Source of the DNA: Acidimicrobiia bacterium
GTDB taxonomy: Bacteria > Actinomycetota > Acidimicrobiia > UBA5794 > UBA11373
DNA: 8,153 bases
Reading direction: 5' to 3'
Assembly: GCA_025456165.1 (NCBI GenBank)
Contig: JALOLI010000039.1
Coordinates: 1-8,153, forward strand
Numbering within the stretch: position 1 is the stretch's first letter; each line of letters opens with the position of its first letter. The position numbers were made by a program, and so were the translations under genes. Below the pieces are notes generated by a model. The model had not been told where the DNA came from, ran no database searches, and was given only the letters and a program-made list of their open reading frames with translations. This document shows positions 5,731-8,153 of this stretch, piece after piece.

Positions 5731-6186
5731 GTGCGCCGCCTCGTAGCCTCGTCCTTCGGGCTGGGCCTGATCCCCCGCCGGCTCTGGAAGAGCGACTCGG
5801 GCGCGGGCACCTTCGGGGCCGGCCTGGCCTGGGTCATCGGCGGCCTCTTGTGGGCCCTCGATGCCCCCTGGTGGATCACCCTGCTGCTGGCGGCGGCGGC
5901 CACGGCTGCCTCGCTGTGGTCGGCCATTCCGTTTGCCGCCGGTCATGCCGACCCGGGGTGGGTCTGCATGGACGAGACGGCCGGCACCCTGCTCGCCCTC
6001 ATCGGGCTGCAGGGCTGGCCCTGGGTGGTGGCGCTGGTGGTGGCGCGCCTCGCCGACATCTTCAAGGTGCTGCCCGGGGTGCACCGCGCCGAGGCCCTGC
6101 CCGGGGCACTGGGGGTCACTGCCGACGACCTGGTGGCCGGCCTCTACGGCCTGGCTGCCGGGTGGCTGCTGGCGATCGTGCTGTAG
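5731..6186 (+). CDS. pgpA: Phosphatidylglycerophosphatase A-like membrane protein
   Basis: A 151-residue inner-membrane protein. Family enzymes remove phosphate from phosphatidylglycerophosphate to give phosphatidylglycerol. The PgpA pattern is present: SSFGLGLIP (7-15), GAGTFGAG (24-31), DPGWVCMDETAGTLLAL (74-90), RLADIFK (106-112) and GVTADDLVAGLYG (128-140), with acidic residues D81, E82, D109, D132 and D133 as expected metal or catalytic ligands. Hydrophobic segments lie at about 30-60, 84-104 and 134-151. It is slightly shorter than E. coli PgpA. I chose the GTG at 5731 because the family similarity begins here and a -10-like TACCCT lies 6 bases upstream; an in-frame TTG at 5683 would add 16 Arg/Pro-rich residues without family similarity. 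It converges on the helicase gene with a 25-base gap. Confidence 0.85.
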   Translation: MRRLVASSFGLGLIPRRLWKSDSGAGTFGAGLAWVIGGLLWALDAPWWITLLLAAAATAASLWSAIPFAAGHADPGWVCMDETAGTLLALIGLQGWPWVVALVVARLADIFKVLPGVHRAEALPGALGVTADDLVAGLYGLAAGWLLAIVL

Positions 6187-6193
6187 GGGGTGC

Positions 6194-6221
6194 GGCCCGC
6201 GAGCCCCGCGCTCAGCGGGCC
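6194..6221. terminator. Bidirectional hairpin between pgpA and the helicase gene
   Basis: GGCCCGCGAGC (6194-6204) pairs with GCTC (6210-6213) plus GCGGGCC (6215-6221), giving an 11-bp GC-rich stem with a single bulged A (6214) and a 5-base loop. It lies 7 bases after the pgpA stop and includes the helicase stop codon (6212-6214). A hairpin works on both strands, so it can end both convergent transcripts. No T-run is present on either side. Confidence 0.6.
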
Positions 6222-7477
6222 CGGCTCGACGACATCCGCCGGCTGCCCGAGCGGCGCCGCGCCCCGAACCGGCGGGCATCCTGCGGGGTGATCAGCACGC
6301 TCTGGTGGGCCACACCGCCGGGGGCGCGGGTCGGGTCGATGCGCTCCCCGCCCTCCTCCAGGCTGCTCAGGTCGACGGAGTACACCGCGCCGCTGAGGCC
6401 CAGCCGGCCCTGCATGCGGCGCGAGTCGGGCACCTGATCGGGGGAGACCAGGGAGACCACCACGCCGGAGGCGCCCACCCGGGCGGTGCGGCCGGAGCGG
6501 TGCATGTAGTCCTTGGCATCGGTCGGCGGGTCGAAGTGCACCACGCAGGCCACCCCGTCCACGTGGATGCCGCGGGCCGCCACATCGGTGGCGACCAGAG
6601 CCTGCACCTGGCCCCGCATGAATCCTCCCAGCGCCCGGTCGCGCTGCACCTGAGAGCGCCCGCCGTGGATGGGGGCCACAGACATGCCCCGATGCTCCAG
6701 GTGCCGGGCCAGCCGGTCCACCCCGTGGCGGGTCTTGCAGAAGATGATCGTGGGGCTGGCCGCAGCCACGATGCCGGCGGCGTGCTCGGGGCGCTCGTGG
6801 GCGTCCACCTTCCAGAAGAAGTGGCGGGCGTCGATGGCGTCGGCGCCGGTCCCCTCCACCTCGTGGCGCACCGGATCGCGCTGGTAGCGACGGATGAGGG
6901 CGGCCACGTCGCCGTCGAGCGTCGCCGAGAACAGCATCGTCTGCCGCTCCGCCGAGGTTCGGTCGAGAATGCGGCGGACCTCGGGGAGGAATCCCATGTC
7001 GGCCATGCGGTCGGCCTCGTCGACGACCACGCGGTCGACGTCGTCGAGCCGCACCGAGCCCTGCTGCATCAGGTCGGCCAGGCGGCCGGGGCAAGCCACG
7101 AGGATGTCCACCCCGCGGCGCAGGGCGCGGCGCTGAGCGTCGTAGCCCACCCCGCCGTACACGGCGAGGGTGTGCAAGCGCCGGGCCGGGGCAATGGTGT
7201 CCAGCTCGGTGCGGATCTGCTCGGCGAGCTCGCGAGTGGGGGCGAGTACCAGCGCCCGGGGGCGCCCCGGCGTCCCCCGCTCCACCGTAGCAACGAGGGG
7301 GATCCCGAAGGCGAGGGTCTTGCCCGAGCCGGTGGGAGCGCTGCCGCAGATGTCGCGGCCGGCGAGGGCGTCGGGGATGGTGGCGGACTGGATGGGAAGG
7401 GGCTCGGTCACGCCGCCGGCCGCCAGAGCGGCGACGATCTCTGCGGGCGCGCCGAGCTCGGCGAAGGTGATGGGCAT
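6212..7477 (-). CDS. DEAD-box ATP-dependent RNA helicase (RhlE-like)
   Basis: A 421-residue cytoplasmic helicase that unwinds short RNA duplexes in ribosome assembly or RNA decay. All motifs are present: Q motif region FAELG...PLPIQ (5-30), motif I APTGSGKT (47-54), Ia APTRELAEQ (79-87), GG (108-109), Ib CPGRL (129-133), II DEAD (153-156), III SAT (184-186), IV IIFCKT (244-249), V VATDVAARGI (295-304) and VI HRSGRTAR (326-333). After the core (about residue 345) comes a roughly 75-residue tail ending in Arg/Ser-rich FGARRRSGSRRMSSSRAR (404-421), probably for RNA binding. There is no dsRNA-binding or DbpA-type RRM domain, so RhlE-like fits better than CsdA or DbpA. AGGAG (7488-7492) lies 10 bases before the ATG. 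A 255-base non-coding region lies upstream, so a long leader is possible. Confidence 0.95.
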   Translation of the reverse strand: MPITFAELGAPAEIVAALAAGGVTEPLPIQSATIPDALAGRDICGSAPTGSGKTLAFGIPLVATVERGTPGRPRALVLAPTRELAEQIRTELDTIAPARRLHTLAVYGGVGYDAQRRALRRGVDILVACPGRLADLMQQGSVRLDDVDRVVVDEADRMADMGFLPEVRRILDRTSAERQTMLFSATLDGDVAALIRRYQRDPVRHEVEGTGADAIDARHFFWKVDAHERPEHAAGIVAAASPTIIFCKTRHGVDRLARHLEHRGMSVAPIHGGRSQVQRDRALGGFMRGQVQALVATDVAARGIHVDGVACVVHFDPPTDAKDYMHRSGRTARVGASGVVVSLVSPDQVPDSRRMQGRLGLSGAVYSVDLSSLEEGGERIDPTRAPGGVAHQSVLITPQDARRFGARRRSGSRRMSSSRAR

Positions 7478-7732
7478 GGTTCGGTTTCTCCTGGCTCCCC
7501 GGTGCGGGGATTAGTGGGTGGGGCGCTCTCGCTCGCGCACTGCCACACCACTTGCAGCGAAGGACCGAGATGCGGGGCCGCTATTGCGGCCGGGCTGCCG
7601 GCGGGGCCCATTCGGGCGCCGCCCTCCCGAGACATCGGGACTGCAGCCCTCAGGACGGTAGCAGCGCGATGCCGCCAACCCAGCATCGGCGCCCCCGGGC
7701 CCGGGCTTGACCCGTCCATGTGGAGCCGGCGG
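7478..7732 (-). other. Non-coding stretch with hairpins; probable helicase leader
   Basis: No convincing gene lies in these 255 bases; frames that cross it only continue shadows of the flanking genes. On the minus strand it runs from the stop of the 78-residue protein to the helicase start. It holds three short perfect hairpins: 7497-7509 (5-bp stem, 4 bases before the ribosome site at 7488-7492), 7576-7591 (6-bp stem, loop TATT) and 7625-7640 (6-bp stem, 4-base loop). TACCGT at 7655-7660 (minus) is a possible -10 element that would give a leader of about 170 bases. A 12-base CCCGGGCCCGGG palindrome lies at 7695-7706. One hairpin may end the transcript of the 78-residue protein. Confidence 0.4.
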
Positions 7733-7969
7733 TCAGCGGATGTTGAAGTACCAGATCCAGGCGGCCACGCACAGCACGGCGCCCAGGAAGGCGGCCTTGA
7801 AGGCGTGCTTGACGATCCCCAGGACGAACACGAGGGCGGTGAAGATCCCGACACCGATGAGGACCTTCAAGAGCGTCGGGTTCGCCTTGACCTGTTCGAC
7901 GATCTCGTCGGCCCGGTCCTGGATGTCCTGCGGGATGGTCTGGGCGATCTGGAAGAGCAGGTAACGCAT
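7733..7969 (-). CDS. Small two-helix membrane protein, uncharacterised
   Basis: A 78-residue protein I do not recognise. Residues 1-31 form a polar to amphipathic stretch (IAQTIPQDIQDRADEIVEQV, 8-27) that looks helical and negatively charged. Two membrane segments follow at about 33-53 (LLKVLIGVGIFTALVFVLGIV) separated by a short basic link (KHAFK, 54-58), and at about 59-75, ending in an aromatic WIWYF and a C-terminal R. The basic link suggests a cytoplasmic loop with both termini outside, or an interfacial arrangement; topology is uncertain. The ATG at 7969 has no Shine-Dalgarno site, but TAACCT lies 7 bases upstream. It diverges from the partial gene at 8034. Codon bias matches its neighbours, which supports a real gene. 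Confidence 0.75.
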   Translation of the reverse strand: MRYLLFQIAQTIPQDIQDRADEIVEQVKANPTLLKVLIGVGIFTALVFVLGIVKHAFKAAFLGAVLCVAAWIWYFNIR

Positions 7970-7976
7970 CGGGGCC

Positions 7977-7982
7977 AGGTTA
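7977..7982 (-). promoter_or_regulatory. Candidate -10 element of the 78-residue protein gene
   Basis: TAACCT on the minus strand ends 7 bases before the ATG at 7969, so the mRNA is predicted to be leaderless. No clear -35 hexamer is seen. Confidence 0.5.
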
Positions 7983-8021
7983 CCCCGGCAACACCCCTGA
8001 GGCCCATATCCCCCGCCGACC

Positions 8022-8027
8022 TATGCT
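8022..8027 (+). promoter_or_regulatory. Candidate -10 element of the gene starting at 8034
   Basis: TATGCT ends 6 bases before the GTG at 8034, matching the spacing seen at the pgpA-like gene. The predicted transcript begins at the start codon. The -35 region (about 7999-8004) would overlap that of the divergent gene. Confidence 0.5.
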
Positions 8028-8033
8028 GGTTGC

Positions 8034-8153
8034 GTGACCGAGGGCCACCGTCCGGGCGCTCTGCGCGGGATGGGCCGCCCGCTGCTGGCGGCGCTGCTGT
8101 CGGCGCTCCTCCCCGGGGCCGGGCAGTGGTACGCCGGCCGCCGGCGCCGGGGC
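8034..8153 (+). CDS. N-terminal fragment of a membrane-associated protein
   Basis: Forty codons are present before the window ends. A short polar start is followed by a hydrophobic segment LLAALLSALLPGAGQWYAGR (17-36) and a basic RRRRG. The PGxGQxYxGRxxxG pattern is seen in TM2-like membrane domains and, from memory, at the N-terminus of some actinobacterial LytR-CpsA-Psr (LCP) cell-wall ligases. Which of these applies cannot be settled from 40 residues. The GTG start is supported by TATGCT 6 bases upstream and the absence of any Shine-Dalgarno site. Confidence 0.6.
   Translation, partial: MTEGHRPGALRGMGRPLLAALLSALLPGAGQWYAGRRRRG

Noticed and set aside
7695..7706. 12-base palindrome CCCGGGCCCGGG as an operator
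   Set aside because: Simple G/C palindromes are frequent by chance in such GC-rich DNA; there is no second copy and no neighbouring regulator gene.
7408..7854. 148-codon minus-strand frame across the non-coding stretch
   Set aside because: It overlaps the helicase start and the 78-residue gene in another frame, and is Ser/Pro-rich without a recognisable domain or ribosome site.

Overview
The window is high-GC DNA, densely packed with genes. Codon usage (strong G/C third position, frequent GTG starts), TANNNT-type -10 elements placed 6-8 bases before start codons, and the gene order FAH-family hydrolase / gltX / tRNA-Gln / tRNA-Glu (which I recall from Mycobacterium and related genera) all point to Actinomycetota. 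Class level is not decidable here. I see no phage, transposon, CRISPR or plasmid signature; this looks like an ordinary chromosomal core region.

Layout. (1) 1-185, minus: N-terminal part of a CUT1-type (MalK/UgpC-like) sugar ABC transporter ATPase, cut by the window edge. (2) 263-5662, minus: one tightly spaced block read from 5662 downwards, holding an S9 prolyl-oligopeptidase-family peptidase, an uncharacterised 145-residue protein, a hotdog-fold thioesterase, a fumarylacetoacetate-hydrolase-family enzyme, glutamyl-tRNA synthetase (gltX), tRNA-Gln(CUG) and tRNA-Glu(CUC). It ends in a strong hairpin at 263-289. Protein-gene gaps are 15, 7 and 10 bases, then a 4-base ATGA overlap; gltX to tRNA-Gln is 33 bases and tRNA to tRNA 23 bases. 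(3) 5731-6186, plus: pgpA-like phosphatidylglycerophosphatase, divergent from the peptidase. (4) 6212-7477, minus: RhlE-like DEAD-box RNA helicase, convergent with pgpA over a shared hairpin. (5) 7478-7732: a 255-base non-coding stretch with three short hairpins, probably the helicase leader. (6) 7733-7969, minus: a 78-residue two-helix membrane protein. (7) 8034-8153, plus: N-terminus of a membrane-associated protein cut by the window end.

How the genes work together: the clearest functional unit is gltX with the tRNA for Glu and a tRNA for Gln directly downstream, as expected if one GluRS charges both tRNAs and an amidotransferase later converts Glu-tRNA(Gln); the amidotransferase genes are not in the window. 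The peptidase, 145-residue protein, thioesterase and FAH-family enzyme share the block, but nothing in the sequence shows a common pathway.

The most notable non-gene signal is promoter architecture. Four genes show a TANNNT hexamer 6-8 bases before the start codon, consistent with leaderless mRNAs. They form two divergent pairs whose -10 elements lie about 40 bases apart, so the -35 regions would overlap. I did not find a convincing new biological system; the findings are local oddities worth checking.
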